Positions 16,723 to 26,973 are shown, counted from the first letter of the stretch. The stretch is DNA of 64,000 bases from Vibrio sp. qd031 (GCF_002100145.1 NZ_JXQD01000025.1:209417-273416), one strand, 5' to 3'. A program made the numbers and translations. Notes: generated from the sequence alone by a model not told the origin.

Positions 16723-18066
16723 TTACTCATTTTTGAAACAGCGCTTGTCTATTTGATGCTTTTTCATCTTGTCGTAGAGGGTTTTTCTCGGCAAATCAAG
16801 AAGCTTTAGAGTTTGGGTAATACTGCCATGAGATTGAGCTAAAGCCTGCTCGATTAGCGCTTTTTCGAACGCACTGACTTGTTGAGGCAAACTGGTTGAA
16901 GCAGAAGCGGATTCTGGATTCTCACTTTCCATCGGAATGGAACCAAGCAGCACAAACCGTTCGGCACAGTTACGCAATTCGCGTACGTTTCCTGGCCAGT
17001 CGTGGCGGACCAATGCTGCTTTTTGTTCAGCCGAGAGTGCTTGTGCAGGCCGAGCCAGTTGCGCCGCACTAATTAATTGGAAATGGTGGAAAAGTGCCAG
17101 TACATCATCGGCACGTTCTCGCAGAGGTGGTATATCGATGTGTACCACGTTAAGGCGATAGTAGAGATCGTCTCTAAAAGATCCTTGCTGCGAAAGCTGT
17201 TTGAGATCGGTTTTTGTCGCAGCAACCACTCGAATGTCGATGGGCATCAGTTGATTGGAGCCGAGACGCTCAATTTCACGCTCTTGTAAGGCGCGCAGTA
17301 ATTTAATTTGAGCCGCCATTGGCATGGACTCAATCTCGTCAAGAAACAGAGTTCCTCCGTTGGCGTACTCTAGTTTACCGATGCGTTGCTGCTCGGCCCC
17401 AGTAAATGCACCTTTCTCATGCCCAAACAGTTCGCTTTCGATTAAGTTGTCTGCCAGTGCACCGCAATTGATGGCGACGAAATTATTATCTCTGCGCGAG
17501 CTTTGTTCGTGTAACGACCGAGCAACCATCTCTTTTCCGCACCCAGTCTCACCAAATATCAGTACTTCCGTTGGCGTGTCAGCAATTTTGTCGATCAGCA
17601 ATCTTACTTGTTCGATACCGTTTGATTGGCCAATAATTCTTGGACCCAGTGTTTGATTATGCTTCAGTGCACTTTTTAATCGGCGATTTTCGACCAGCAG
17701 AGCCCGCTTTTCGGCCGCTTTCTTGACCGACTTAATTAAGAAATCATTGGAAAAGGGTTTCTCGATAAAGTCATAAACCCCTTCTCTCATTGCATCGACC
17801 GCCATCGCGATATCGCCATGGCCGGTAATTAAAATAACCGGAATATCCGGTGACTGCTTGAGCAACGAGCGGTGCAGCGAGAGACCGCTTAAGCCAGGCA
17901 TACAGATATCGCTGACCACAACGTCTACATGTGGGTCTTGCTTAAGCGCTAGCAACGCAGACTCAGCACTGTCAAACTGAGTGACGGTCAAATCGGCTAA
18001 CTCGAGACTTTGGCTGATTGCATCACGTAAATCGGCCTCATCATCAATTAAGAATATGTGTGTCAT
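16723..18066 (-). CDS. dctD: Sigma-54-dependent C4-dicarboxylate response regulator
   Basis: NtrC-type activator, 447 aa. The receiver domain has phospho-acceptor Asp53 (VVSDICMPG). The AAA+ domain has Walker A GETGCGKEM, the sigma-54-contacting loop GAFTGA and Walker [14 protein letters not shown]-terminal Fis-type helix-turn-helix (TQTLKLLDLPRKTLYDKMKK) ends the protein. When phosphorylated by DctB it should bind upstream enhancers and open sigma-54 promoters such as that of dctPQM. Its start overlaps the dctB stop by four bases (ATGA), so the pair is coupled. Confidence 0.94.
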   Translation of the reverse strand: MTHIFLIDDEADLRDAISQSLELADLTVTQFDSAESALLALKQDPHVDVVVSDICMPGLSGLSLHRSLLKQSPDIPVILITGHGDIAMAVDAMREGVYDFIEKPFSNDFLIKSVKKAAEKRALLVENRRLKSALKHNQTLGPRIIGQSNGIEQVRLLIDKIADTPTEVLIFGETGCGKEMVARSLHEQSSRRDNNFVAINCGALADNLIESELFGHEKGAFTGAEQQRIGKLEYANGGTLFLDEIESMPMAAQIKLLRALQEREIERLGSNQLMPIDIRVVAATKTDLKQLSQQGSFRDDLYYRLNVVHIDIPPLRERADDVLALFHHFQLISAAQLARPAQALSAEQKAALVRHDWPGNVRELRNCAERFVLLGSIPMESENPESASASTSLPQQVSAFEKALIEQALAQSHGSITQTLKLLDLPRKTLYDKMKKHQIDKRCFKNE

Positions 18067-19877
18067 CGCGTCTCACTTGGATCAGTTGGGTCGTACGAGT
18101 AGGGCAGCATTACCGTAAAACATGCACCACCCAATTCGGAATTACCCGCAGTCAATGTGCCTTTCATGCTGTCGATAAGCTCTTTAGAGATGGATAACCC
18201 CAGCCCAAGACCTTGGGTTTTGTTGGTGACAAAAGGCTCAAACAGCATGCTGTGTAATTCAGGGTCGATTCCTGTACCAGAATCGTCAAACGCGATGTTT
18301 AGCCACGCTCCATCAACGGTAAGAGCAATATCGATTTGCTTCAGTTTGCAGGAGGCAGTGGCCTGAATAGCATTGGTGATGAGGTTGATAAATACCTGTT
18401 CAAGCTGAACCGCATGAACTTTTACTAAGGGTAGCGGTGATTTTGGGGGGGTAGGCGGATTGATCACTATCCCACATCGCATCGCTTCAGGACGCGTGAG
18501 CTCTAAAGCTAGCTCCAATATCGGCAGGACTTCTACCCACTGCGCGTCATCGGCACTCGACTTACGTGCAAACGCACGTAATTGTTGAGAAATCTTAGCC
18601 ATTCTTTGGGTCAATGAGACGATCTTTTCAAGGTTTTGTTTTGCGCGGTCATAATCGCCACGCTCGATAAACTTCACGCCGTTATCTGAGAAGCTCCGAA
18701 TCGCCGCCAGTGGGTTATTGAGTTCATGACTGATGCTGGCAGAGAGTTTACCCAACAGGGCTAATTTCGCCGCTTGAATCAAGTCTTGCTGAGCCTGCAA
18801 CAGGCGCTGCTCTGCAAGCGTTCTCTCTTTTATCTCCACCTGCAGTTTCGCCGTGCGCGCCATAACTTCAAATTCGAGCTTTTGTTGGGATTGCGCTTGC
18901 AGCAAATTGAGTTGTTGTAACTTTCGTTTGCGATACCCAGAGAACAGCCAAAAGCTAATGATTAACGCATACACCAGGTGCAAGAAAACCAAGAATCTAA
19001 GCAGCCCCCACACTAAAGTCTGCTGTTTAGAGAGTACCCACACCTTAAGTTGGTGGTTAGGCAAAGGATGGTGAGCATAGTAAAACGTATCGGCACTGAT
19101 TGGTGTGCGCTTTTGGGTTATGCGACCTTGCTGAGAGTTAGGAATAGCGAGAAACCCTAACGAGGGAATGGTGAGGTCCAAGTAGCGACGCTCTTGCTGG
19201 ATTTCTCGCGTGCGATCGGGTGACAGAGGAAGCAGCGAGTGAAACAACCACTGCTGACGACTGCTCATAAACACAATATTGTCGCGGTCAGTCACAATGT
19301 AGGTTGCACCTTTGGTTATCCAGTCTTGCTCAATCAATGAAAGGTCCATTTTAATCACAATGACCCCAATTAAAGAGGCGCCATAATGTATGGGGTAAGC
19401 ATAGTAATAGCCGCGCTTTGTCGAGGTGGAACCAAGCGCAAAATATTGTCCAGTCGTACCTTGCAATGCCTGCTGAAAATAGGGACGAAAAGCAAAATTA
19501 CGTCCAATGAACGAGGTTTCCGACAACCAATTACTGCTTGCAATTGTGGTGCCGTTATTATCTAGCAGGTAGGTATCGGCGGCACCGATGATGCGGTTGA
19601 CGTTTTCTAGGTAGCGGTTGGTAATATCCAGCTGAGCGCTGTTAAAGGGGGCATTAAGCGCGTCTATAAGCTCACGATCCTTTGACAGCAGCCTCGGTAA
19701 GTAAGAAAACTGCTCCAATTGCGCTTGCAGTTGAGTCTGAAATTGACTGAGAGTCGATTGATTGTCTCGATTTTGCTTATTGGCAGCTTCGTACCAATAC
19801 CACTGCCCCAGCGCGGTTGTGATGAGGATATAAGTGCATCCGATCATAAAAAATGTTCGTATTGAATCCTTAGTCAC
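18063..19877 (-). CDS. dctB: C4-dicarboxylate sensor histidine kinase
   Basis: Inner-membrane sensor kinase, 604 aa. One helix at about residues 8-26, a large periplasmic sensor of about 260 residues (a double-Cache/PAS-like domain in the DctB family), a second helix near 290-312, a coiled-coil linker, the dimerisation box SASISHELNNPLAAIRSFSD with His384, and an ATPase domain with NLITNAIQA, DDSGTGI and GLGLGLSIS. It should sense succinate-type acids and phosphorylate DctD. The upstream neighbour tig is divergent, with a 499-base gap. Confidence 0.93.
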   Translation of the reverse strand: MTKDSIRTFFMIGCTYILITTALGQWYWYEAANKQNRDNQSTLSQFQTQLQAQLEQFSYLPRLLSKDRELIDALNAPFNSAQLDITNRYLENVNRIIGAADTYLLDNNGTTIASSNWLSETSFIGRNFAFRPYFQQALQGTTGQYFALGSTSTKRGYYYAYPIHYGASLIGVIVIKMDLSLIEQDWITKGATYIVTDRDNIVFMSSRQQWLFHSLLPLSPDRTREIQQERRYLDLTIPSLGFLAIPNSQQGRITQKRTPISADTFYYAHHPLPNHQLKVWVLSKQQTLVWGLLRFLVFLHLVYALIISFWLFSGYRKRKLQQLNLLQAQSQQKLEFEVMARTAKLQVEIKERTLAEQRLLQAQQDLIQAAKLALLGKLSASISHELNNPLAAIRSFSDNGVKFIERGDYDRAKQNLEKIVSLTQRMAKISQQLRAFARKSSADDAQWVEVLPILELALELTRPEAMRCGIVINPPTPPKSPLPLVKVHAVQLEQVFINLITNAIQATASCKLKQIDIALTVDGAWLNIAFDDSGTGIDPELHSMLFEPFVTNKTQGLGLGLSISKELIDSMKGTLTAGNSELGGACFTVMLPYSYDPTDPSETR

Positions 19878-19987
19878 TCAACCACCTAACTGCTTAAACT
19901 CTAACGACTATTGTTGACCATCTTTAGGGAACATTCTGGTGGATTGATCTCTTTTTAATCAATTGCACTTTTTTTGTGTTCAGAAGC

Positions 19988-20015
19988 CTTGAAATCGTGG
20001 CACAAGACCCCATTC
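19988..20015 (+). promoter_or_regulatory. Sigma-32 (heat-shock) promoter upstream of tig
   Basis: CTTGAAA (19988-19994), 13-base spacer, CCCCATTC (20008-20015): an essentially perfect match to the RpoH consensus. It would give a leader of about 350 bases before the trigger-factor start. Confidence 0.75.
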
Positions 20016-20091
20016 TCAGTGCAGGCTTAGTGTGTAGTGGCTAAAAGTGCGCGCTAGCCCCGATTTTGTTACATCGGCGTGCCTGTTATTA

Positions 20092-20148
20092 GGGGGTGAC
20101 TCGACAGCCGATACCCATGTGGGTAGAATGTCGCGTCTATTTCACCCT
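20092..20148 (+). other. Nested hairpin in the tig leader
   Basis: Three collinear pairings: GGGTGA (20094-20099) with TCACCC (20142-20147), CGACA (20102-20106) with TGTCG (20129-20133), and the palindrome ACCCATGTGGGT (20113-20124) at the tip. They lie inside the inferred tig leader. The rest of the 499-base gap holds two short hairpins close to tig (CCTACTCAAGTAGG and CTCTTTTTAAAGAG) and nothing else recognised. Confidence 0.5.
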
Positions 20149-20376
20149 GAGACTAATCATAGACAACTTTTCAGGCCTAACCGCTGAGTGAAGTTATCTC
20201 TTATTAGTCCTCCAGTAGCCCTGGTAAAACTTAGGTTTTACTACTCGATCGTGATGGGCTGTTGGATTGAGTCACGAATACGCGCTATACGTCAACGCTA
20301 TACGCAAAAATTAGGAAAGCCTACTCAAGTAGGTAAACGCTCTTTTTAAAGAGTACGATTTGAGGTTATGAAAACA

Positions 20377-21678
20377 ATGCAAGCTACTGTTGAAACTTTG
20401 GAAGGCCTAGAGCGCCGTCTAACCATTACTGTTCCTGCTGCAAACATCGAAGATGCAGTAACAGCGGAACTACGCAATATCGCTAAGAACCGTCGCTTTG
20501 ACGGCTTCCGCAAAGGTAAAGTGCCTTTGAAAATGGTAGCGCAAATGTACGGTCAATCTGTACGTAACGATGTTATGGGCGAAGTGATGCAACGTCACTA
20601 CATCGAGTCAATCGTTAAAGAAAAGATCAACCCAGCTGGCGGCCCAACATTCGCACCAGTTGAAATCGCTGAAGGCAAAGATCTTGTGTTCACTGCAACC
20701 TTTGAAATCTTCCCAGAAGTGGAGCTTAAAGGTCTAGAAAACGTTGAAATCGAAAAGCCATTGGTTGAAGTGAAAGACGAAGACGTTGCTGAAATGCTAG
20801 AAACGCTACGTAAGCAACAAGCTTCTTGGACTGAGTCAGACGTTGAAGCGGGTGAAGGCACTCGTGCAAACATCGACTTCATCGGTTCTATCGACGGCGA
20901 AGAGTTTGAAGGCGGTAAAGCTGAAAACTTCCCTCTAGAAATGGGCGCTGGTCGTATGATCCCAGGTTTTGAAGACGGCATTGCTGGTAAGAAAGCAGGC
21001 ATGGAATTTGAAATCGACGTAACCTTCCCAGAAGATTACCACGCTGAAAACCTGAAAGGTAAAGTGGCCAAGTTTGCTATCAAAGTAAACTCTGTAGAAG
21101 TTCAAGAGCTTCCTGAGCTAAACGACGAGTTCGTTGAGAAATTTGGTGTTGCTGAAGGCGGTGTTGAAGGTCTCAAAGCTGAAGTTCGCAAGAACATGGA
21201 ACGTGAGCTTAAAGGCGCGATCAAAAACCGCATCAAAGAGCAAGCGATTGACGGTCTTGTTAAAGAGAACGACATCGACGTACCTTCTGCACTTATCGAT
21301 CAAGAAATCGGTGCACTTCGTCAACAAGCTGCACAACGTTTTGGCGGCAACGCTGAAGCTGCAGAGTCACTACCACGCGAAATGTTCGAAGAACAAGCTA
21401 AGCGTCGCGTAGTGGTTGGTCTTCTTCTTGGTGAAGTCATCAAAGCAGAAGAGCTAAAAGCTGACGATGAAAAAGTAAAAGCGTTGATCCAAGAGATGGC
21501 TACAGCGTACGAAGACCCGTCTGAAGTTGTTGCTTACTACGAAGGCAACGAAGAAATGATGAACAATATGCGCAACGTTGCACTTGAAGAGCAAGCGATT
21601 GACGCAATTGTTGGTAAAGCAAAAGTGTCTGAAAAAGAGCTAGGCTTTAACGACTTGATGAACCAGCAACCTGCTTAA
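20377..21678 (+). CDS. tig: Trigger factor, ribosome-associated chaperone and prolyl isomerase
   Basis: Ribosome-bound chaperone that catches nascent chains, 433 aa. The N-terminal ribosome-binding domain carries the signature GFRKGKVP (about residues 44-51). A central FKBP-type isomerase domain follows (about 150-245; [14 protein letters not shown] and [15 protein letters not shown]), then a helical C-terminal domain. An ATG three codons earlier (20368) is open, but GAGG is only two bases from it and the family N-terminus starts [13 protein letters not shown], so 20377 is preferred. A sigma-32 promoter lies far upstream, and clpP and clpX follow. Confidence 0.95.
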   Translation: MQATVETLEGLERRLTITVPAANIEDAVTAELRNIAKNRRFDGFRKGKVPLKMVAQMYGQSVRNDVMGEVMQRHYIESIVKEKINPAGGPTFAPVEIAEGKDLVFTATFEIFPEVELKGLENVEIEKPLVEVKDEDVAEMLETLRKQQASWTESDVEAGEGTRANIDFIGSIDGEEFEGGKAENFPLEMGAGRMIPGFEDGIAGKKAGMEFEIDVTFPEDYHAENLKGKVAKFAIKVNSVEVQELPELNDEFVEKFGVAEGGVEGLKAEVRKNMERELKGAIKNRIKEQAIDGLVKENDIDVPSALIDQEIGALRQQAAQRFGGNAEAAESLPREMFEEQAKRRVVVGLLLGEVIKAEELKADDEKVKALIQEMATAYEDPSEVVAYYEGNEEMMNNMRNVALEEQAIDAIVGKAKVSEKELGFNDLMNQQPA

Positions 21679-21732
21679 TTCTTAGGGGTTAAGACGGGAA
21701 GTTGTTGACTTACAGTCTACTATTCTGCTAAC

Positions 21733-21763
21733 AATGGCCCTATACTTAGGGCCATTTATTTTT
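21733..21763 (+). terminator. Terminator or attenuator immediately before clpP
   Basis: 10-bp perfect stem AATGGCCCTA / TAGGGCCATT, four-base loop, followed by TATTTTT. It ends 15 bases before the clpP ATG and abuts its AAGGGA ribosome site, so it should limit read-through from tig into clpP. Confidence 0.75.
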
Positions 21764-21778
21764 AAGGGATCTAAAACT

Positions 21779-22399
21779 ATGAGCTTCCAAGAAAAAAGCG
21801 CCGCGTCGCCTATAATTGACGCACTTGTACCTATGGTTGTAGAGCAGTCTTCCCGTGGAGAGCGTTCATACGATATCTACTCACGCCTGCTTAAAGAGCG
21901 CATCATCTTTCTGACTGGACAAGTCGAAGACCACATGGCAAATCTTGTGGTTGCTCAACTGTTGTTCCTTGAATCAGAAAACCCAGATAAAGAGATTTTC
22001 CTATACATTAACTCACCAGGTGGGAGTGTTACTGCGGGTATGTCCATCTATGATACTATGCAGTACATCAAGCCAGACGTAAGTACAGTGTGTATGGGAC
22101 AGGCATGCTCAATGGGGTCTTTCCTACTTGCTGGCGGTGCGCCAGGTAAGCGTTATGCATTGCCAAATTCTCGTGTAATGATCCATCAGCCATTAGGCGG
22201 ATTCCAAGGTCAGGCATCTGATATTCAGATCCATGCACAAGAGATTCTTACGATTAAGAAGAAATTGAACACTCTTTTGGCGGAACATACAGGTCAGCCA
22301 CTAGAAGTGATCGAGCGTGATACTGACCGCGACAATTTCATGTCAGCGGATCAAGCAGTAGAATACGGAATTGTAGATTCTGTATTGGCACGTGCGTAA
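21779..22399 (+). CDS. clpP: ATP-dependent Clp protease proteolytic subunit
   Basis: Serine peptidase forming the double-ring ClpP chamber, 206 aa. The catalytic serine lies in [14 protein letters not shown] and the catalytic histidine in [10 protein letters not shown]; the family stretch [14 protein letters not shown] is present. ATG at 21779 is chosen because AAGGGA lies nine bases upstream and it gives the usual SFQEKSA-type N-terminus; an open frame from 21734 would run through a terminator hairpin. The unfoldase partner gene clpX follows after a gap containing a perfect hairpin. Confidence 0.96.
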   Translation: MSFQEKSAASPIIDALVPMVVEQSSRGERSYDIYSRLLKERIIFLTGQVEDHMANLVVAQLLFLESENPDKEIFLYINSPGGSVTAGMSIYDTMQYIKPDVSTVCMGQACSMGSFLLAGGAPGKRYALPNSRVMIHQPLGGFQGQASDIQIHAQEILTIKKKLNTLLAEHTGQPLEVIERDTDRDNFMSADQAVEYGIVDSVLARA

Positions 22400-22416
22400 T
22401 AGAGAATATAGGTTTA

Positions 22417-22448
22417 GCTTTTCATCTATAATGATATAGATGAAAAGC
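22417..22448 (+). other. Perfect intergenic hairpin between clpP and clpX
   Basis: 14-bp perfect stem GCTTTTCATCTATA / TATAGATGAAAAGC with loop ATGA and no following T-run. Likely an mRNA processing or stability element rather than a full terminator. Confidence 0.65.
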
Positions 22449-22483
22449 ACCAAACTAAAATGCTCCAAGTAAAGAGGTAGCAA

Positions 22484-23752
22484 ATGACAGACAAAAGCAA
22501 AGAGGGTGGAAAATTACTCTATTGCTCTTTCTGCGGTAAAAGCCAGCATGAAGTACGTAAGCTTATAGCAGGCCCGTCAGTATACATTTGTGATGAATGT
22601 GTGGATCTCTGCAACGATATTATTCGTGAAGAGGTTAAAGATGTACTGCCTAAGAAAGAGGCAGAGGCACTGCCGACACCACGAGATATTCGCGAACACT
22701 TGGATGATTACGTCATCGGACAAGAGCACGCGAAAAAGGTATTAGCTGTTGCAGTTTACAATCACTACAAGCGATTGCGCAACGGTGACACCAATTCTGA
22801 GGGCGTTGAGCTAGGCAAGAGTAATATTCTGCTTATTGGTCCTACTGGTAGTGGTAAGACTTTACTAGCGGAAACGTTGGCTCGTTTTCTTGATGTGCCA
22901 TTTACCATGGCAGATGCAACGACCCTAACCGAAGCCGGTTATGTGGGTGAAGATGTTGAAAACATCATCCAAAAACTGTTGCAAAAATGCGATTACGACG
23001 TAGCGAAAGCAGAGCGTGGTATTGTATACATCGATGAAATTGACAAAATTTCTCGCAAAGCAGAAAACCCATCAATCACGCGTGATGTGTCTGGTGAAGG
23101 TGTACAGCAAGCTCTGCTAAAACTGGTTGAAGGTACCATCGCTTCTGTACCACCACAAGGTGGCCGTAAGCATCCTCAACAAGAGTTTTTGCAAGTTGAT
23201 ACCTCTAAGATCCTCTTTATTTGTGGTGGTGCATTTGCTGGCCTAGATAAAGTGATAGAGCAGCGTGTTGAGACGGGCTCTGGTATCGGCTTTGGTGCTG
23301 AAATCCGCTCAAAAGACGATACTCGTACCGTTGGTGAGTTATTTGGCAAAGTTGAACCAGAAGATTTGGTTAAATACGGGCTTATCCCTGAATTTATTGG
23401 CCGTCTTCCAGTTACCACGACACTGACCGAGCTTGACGAGACGGCGTTGGTTCAGATCCTTAGCGAGCCTAAAAACGCCCTAACAAAACAGTATGGTGCG
23501 TTGTTCGACCTTGAAGAGGTTGAGCTTGAGTTCCGCGAAGATGCACTTAAAGCCATCGCCAAAAAAGCGATGGAGCGCAAAACCGGTGCACGTGGACTGC
23601 GTTCAATTTTGGAAGGTGTGTTGCTAAACACAATGTACGATCTACCTTCTGAAACTGATGTAAGTAAAGTTGTGATTGATGAGACCGTGATTAACGGTGA
23701 ATCAGAGCCACTGCTTATTTACAACGGAAAAGACGCTGCAGTTGCAGAGTAA
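22484..23752 (+). CDS. clpX: ATP-dependent Clp protease unfoldase subunit
   Basis: AAA+ unfoldase that recognises tagged substrates and feeds ClpP, 422 aa. The N-terminal zinc-binding domain has four cysteines (CSFC and CDEC, residues 14-41). Walker A is GPTGSGKT, Walker [10 protein letters not shown], the pore loop is GYVGED, and the arginine-finger region and C-terminal [10 protein letters not shown] are intact. The ATG follows AGAGG. A rho-independent terminator lies 20 bases downstream, so clpX ends the clpPX unit. Confidence 0.97.
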   Translation: MTDKSKEGGKLLYCSFCGKSQHEVRKLIAGPSVYICDECVDLCNDIIREEVKDVLPKKEAEALPTPRDIREHLDDYVIGQEHAKKVLAVAVYNHYKRLRNGDTNSEGVELGKSNILLIGPTGSGKTLLAETLARFLDVPFTMADATTLTEAGYVGEDVENIIQKLLQKCDYDVAKAERGIVYIDEIDKISRKAENPSITRDVSGEGVQQALLKLVEGTIASVPPQGGRKHPQQEFLQVDTSKILFICGGAFAGLDKVIEQRVETGSGIGFGAEIRSKDDTRTVGELFGKVEPEDLVKYGLIPEFIGRLPVTTTLTELDETALVQILSEPKNALTKQYGALFDLEEVELEFREDALKAIAKKAMERKTGARGLRSILEGVLLNTMYDLPSETDVSKVVIDETVINGESEPLLIYNGKDAAVAE

Positions 23753-23772
23753 TCGCTTTTCAAATTGAGATA

Positions 23773-23802
23773 AAACCAGAGTTTAGGCTCTGGTTTTTTT
23801 TT
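23773..23802 (+). terminator. Terminator of clpPX
   Basis: AACCAGAG / CTCTGGTT stem with a six-base loop followed by a run of T. Confidence 0.9.
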
Positions 23803-23906
23803 GCAATAACCCCTGTATAACTCAGTGAATTAACTGGACTAAAGCATCATTTTTGTAGGAATGTTCGCCAATTGTTACCTTTTTCTACATAAACTTATCC
23901 CTTTGC

Positions 23907-23934
23907 CGTTGAATACCTTAAAATTACCCCTATA
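23907..23934 (+). promoter_or_regulatory. Sigma-32-like promoter of lon
   Basis: CGTTGAA (23907-23913), 13-base spacer, CCCCTATA (23927-23934), close to the RpoH consensus and 35 bases before the lon ATG. lon is a classical heat-shock gene. Confidence 0.7.
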
Positions 23935-23969
23935 TAACAACTAATACCGCCAAATATAGAGAACCAACT

Positions 23970-26315
23970 ATGAACTTGGAACGTTCTGAACGCACAGAGA
24001 TACCAGTATTGCCGTTACGTGATGTGGTGGTTTATCCCCACATGGTGATCCCGCTGTTTGTTGGTCGTGAAAAATCGATCACTTGCCTTGATGCAGCGAT
24101 GGAGAACAACAAACAGATCTTGCTGGTGGCTCAAAAAGAAGCCGACAACGATGAACCAAGCAAAGACGATTTGTTTGACTTGGGTACCGTTGCGACGATT
24201 TTGCAATTATTGAAACTTCCAGATGGCACTGTGAAGGTATTGGTTGAAGGACAACAGCGTGCCAAAGTGCACAGTATTCGTGATGATGAATTTTTCATTG
24301 CTGATGCTGAGTTTTTAACGACCCCAGAGATTGATGAACGCGAGCAAGAAGTCGTTGTAAGAAGCGCAATTAATCAATTTGAAGGCTTTGTAAAACTCAA
24401 TAAGAAGATTCCACCAGAAGTGTTGACCTCACTCAACGGCATCGACGACGCTGCTCGCTTAGCCGACACCATTGCAGCGCATATGCCACTGAAGCTTGTC
24501 GACAAGCAACAGGTACTTGAGATTTTAGACGTCAACGAGCGCCTAGAGTTTCTGATGGGAATGATGGAATCTGAAATCGATCTGCTGCAAGTTGAAAAGC
24601 GTATCCGTGGTCGCGTCAAAAAGCAGATGGAAAAATCTCAGCGTGAGTACTATCTCAACGAGCAGATGAAGGCGATTCAAAAAGAATTGGGTGACATGGA
24701 CAATGCTCCAGACGAGTTTGAAGCTCTACAGAAAAAAATCGAAGAGTCGAAAATGCCCACTGAGGCGCGTCAAAAGACCGAAGCCGAGCTGCAAAAACTG
24801 AAAATGATGTCGCCAATGTCTGCTGAAGCCACCGTGGTGCGCAGCTATATTGATTGGATGATTGGGGTACCTTGGTCAAAGCGTTCAAAGGTGAAGAAGA
24901 ACCTAGGCAAAGCAGAAGAAGTGCTTAACCAAGACCATTACGGTCTTGAGCGTGTGAAAGAACGTATCCTCGAGTATTTGGCGGTGCAAAACCGTATCAA
25001 TAAACTGAAAGGGCCTATCTTGTGTTTGGTTGGGCCTCCTGGTGTGGGTAAAACGTCACTAGGGCAATCTATCGCAGCGGCGACAGGTCGCCAATACGTG
25101 AGAATGGCACTGGGTGGCGTGCGTGATGAGGCAGAAATTCGCGGACACCGCAGAACCTATATTGGTTCGTTGCCAGGTAAGCTTATTCAGAAAATGTCTA
25201 AAGTGGGCGTGAAGAACCCACTGTTCTTACTTGATGAGATAGACAAGATGTCATCAGACATGCGCGGTGACCCAGCGTCTGCATTGTTAGAGGTGTTGGA
25301 TCCAGAGCAAAACAATGCGTTTAACGACCATTATCTTGAGGTCGATTACGATCTTTCTGATGTCATGTTTGTCGCAACGTCTAACTCGATGAACATCCCA
25401 GGCCCACTGCTGGATCGTATGGAAGTGATCCGTCTTTCGGGTTATACCGAAGACGAGAAATTGAACATTGCTAAGCGCCACTTGCTCACAAAGCAAATTA
25501 AGCGTAACGGACTAAAGCCGCATGAAATTGACATAGCGGACTCTGCATTGGTTGGCATTATCCGCTACTACACTCGTGAAGCCGGTGTACGTAGTTTAGA
25601 GCGTGAAATTTCAAAAATCTGTCGAAAAGCGGTGAAGAACATTCTGCTCGATACAGACCTCAAGAAAGTTGAAGTCAACCAAGATAACCTTAAAGAGTAC
25701 TTGGGCGTTCAACGCTTTGACTTCGGTAAAGCGGATGACAACAACCGCGTTGGTCAGGTGACTGGACTGGCGTGGACTGAAGTGGGGGGTGATCTGCTCA
25801 CCATTGAAACGGAATCTATGATCGGTAAGGGTAAGTTGTCGCAGACCGGTTCGTTGGGTGATGTGATGCAAGAGTCTATTCAAGCGGCGATGACGGTTGT
25901 AAGAGCTCGCGCTGAAAAACTGGGTATTAATAACGACTTTTATGAAAAACGCGATATCCACGTTCACGTTCCTGAAGGGGCCACGCCAAAAGATGGACCT
26001 AGCGCTGGTATCGCTATGTGCACAGCATTGGTGTCAAGCTTGACTGGCAACCCAGTGAAAGCCGATGTGGCTATGACCGGTGAAATTACGCTTCGTGGCG
26101 AAGTATTACCTATTGGTGGACTTAAAGAGAAATTGCTTGCTGCTCACCGTGGCGGTATCAAGACGGTCGTTATACCAAAAGACAACGAGCGTGATTTGGA
26201 AGAGATTCCAGATAATGTGATTGCTGATCTTAAGGTTATTCCCGTGCAGTGGATTGACGATGTGCTTGAGATTGCTCTTGAAAAATCACCGCAAGGTTTC
26301 ACTGTAGCCTCTTAA
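23970..26315 (+). CDS. lon: ATP-dependent protease La
   Basis: Cytoplasmic AAA+ serine protease that degrades misfolded and regulatory proteins, 781 aa (normal). The N-terminal substrate-binding domain starts with PVLPLRDVVVYPHMVIPLFV. The AAA+ module has Walker A GPPGVGKTS and Walker B LFLLDEIDKM. The C-terminal peptidase has the catalytic Ser in PKDGPSAGIAM and catalytic Lys in GGLKEKLLAAHRG. It is transcribed from its own heat-shock promoter and closed by a terminator before hupB. Confidence 0.97.
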   Translation: MNLERSERTEIPVLPLRDVVVYPHMVIPLFVGREKSITCLDAAMENNKQILLVAQKEADNDEPSKDDLFDLGTVATILQLLKLPDGTVKVLVEGQQRAKVHSIRDDEFFIADAEFLTTPEIDEREQEVVVRSAINQFEGFVKLNKKIPPEVLTSLNGIDDAARLADTIAAHMPLKLVDKQQVLEILDVNERLEFLMGMMESEIDLLQVEKRIRGRVKKQMEKSQREYYLNEQMKAIQKELGDMDNAPDEFEALQKKIEESKMPTEARQKTEAELQKLKMMSPMSAEATVVRSYIDWMIGVPWSKRSKVKKNLGKAEEVLNQDHYGLERVKERILEYLAVQNRINKLKGPILCLVGPPGVGKTSLGQSIAAATGRQYVRMALGGVRDEAEIRGHRRTYIGSLPGKLIQKMSKVGVKNPLFLLDEIDKMSSDMRGDPASALLEVLDPEQNNAFNDHYLEVDYDLSDVMFVATSNSMNIPGPLLDRMEVIRLSGYTEDEKLNIAKRHLLTKQIKRNGLKPHEIDIADSALVGIIRYYTREAGVRSLEREISKICRKAVKNILLDTDLKKVEVNQDNLKEYLGVQRFDFGKADDNNRVGQVTGLAWTEVGGDLLTIETESMIGKGKLSQTGSLGDVMQESIQAAMTVVRARAEKLGINNDFYEKRDIHVHVPEGATPKDGPSAGIAMCTALVSSLTGNPVKADVAMTGEITLRGEVLPIGGLKEKLLAAHRGGIKTVVIPKDNERDLEEIPDNVIADLKVIPVQWIDDVLEIALEKSPQGFTVAS

Positions 26316-26350
26316 AACAGTGACCTAGACCAAAAATACTAAAATGAAAT

Positions 26351-26388
26351 AAGCTGGCAAGTTAAAACAACTTGTCAGCTTTTTTTTG
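26351..26388 (+). terminator. Terminator of lon
   Basis: AAGCTGGCAAGTT / AACTTGTCAGCTT stem (one G-T pair) followed by eight T. Confidence 0.92.
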
Positions 26389-26505
26389 TGACGTTAAGTT
26401 AACATCAGCTTGAACGCTTGTTTACATCTTGCTTAAGCTCTAATAAATAACATGGACAACGTTGCCCGGCAGTGGTGTTTTAGGGCAACACAAGGGGAAT
26501 ACACT

Positions 26506-26778
26506 GTGAACAAAACTCAATTAGTAGAAAAAATCGCAGAAAGCGCTGATCTTTCAAAAGCGTCTGCTGGCCGTGCACTGGAAGCGGTTATCGAATCTGT
26601 ATCCGATACTCTAAAAGATGGTGACCAAGTAGCCTTGGTTGGATTTGGTACATTCAGCGTACGTACTCGTGCTGCTCGTACTGGCCGTAACCCTAAAACG
26701 GGTGAAGAAATCCAAATCGCTGAAGCAAAAGTACCAGCGTTTAAGCCTGGCAAAGCGTTAAAAGACGCGTGCAACTAA
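26506..26778 (+). CDS. hupB: DNA-binding protein HU-beta
   Basis: Small nucleoid protein that bends DNA, 90 aa. It begins [19 protein letters not shown] and contains the DNA-arm signature [19 protein letters not shown] chose GTG at 26506, preceded by AAGGGG, because it matches the universal HU N-terminus; an in-frame ATG at 26452 adds 18 unrelated residues. It sits between lon and ppiD as in other gammaproteobacteria, with its own terminator downstream. Confidence 0.96.
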   Translation: MNKTQLVEKIAESADLSKASAGRALEAVIESVSDTLKDGDQVALVGFGTFSVRTRAARTGRNPKTGEEIQIAEAKVPAFKPGKALKDACN

Positions 26779-26879
26779 GCGAAAAATCGATTTAAGCTTG
26801 AACGATTGCTCATGCTAGCGGCCTGGGAGAGTTCTCTGAAAGTGCAATACATCAAGTAATCGTTCACAAACAACAGAAT

Positions 26880-26912
26880 AATGCGCATCGTTACTGGTGC
26901 GCATTTCTTTTT
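26880..26912 (+). terminator. Terminator of hupB
   Basis: AATGCGCA / TGCGCATT stem, ten-base loop, then TTCTTTTT. Confidence 0.85.
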
Positions 26913-26973
26913 CTGATATTATTCGATAAATCGAAAATTGGCCGAGTTGGCCTAGTTTGGAGTATATAAACAG

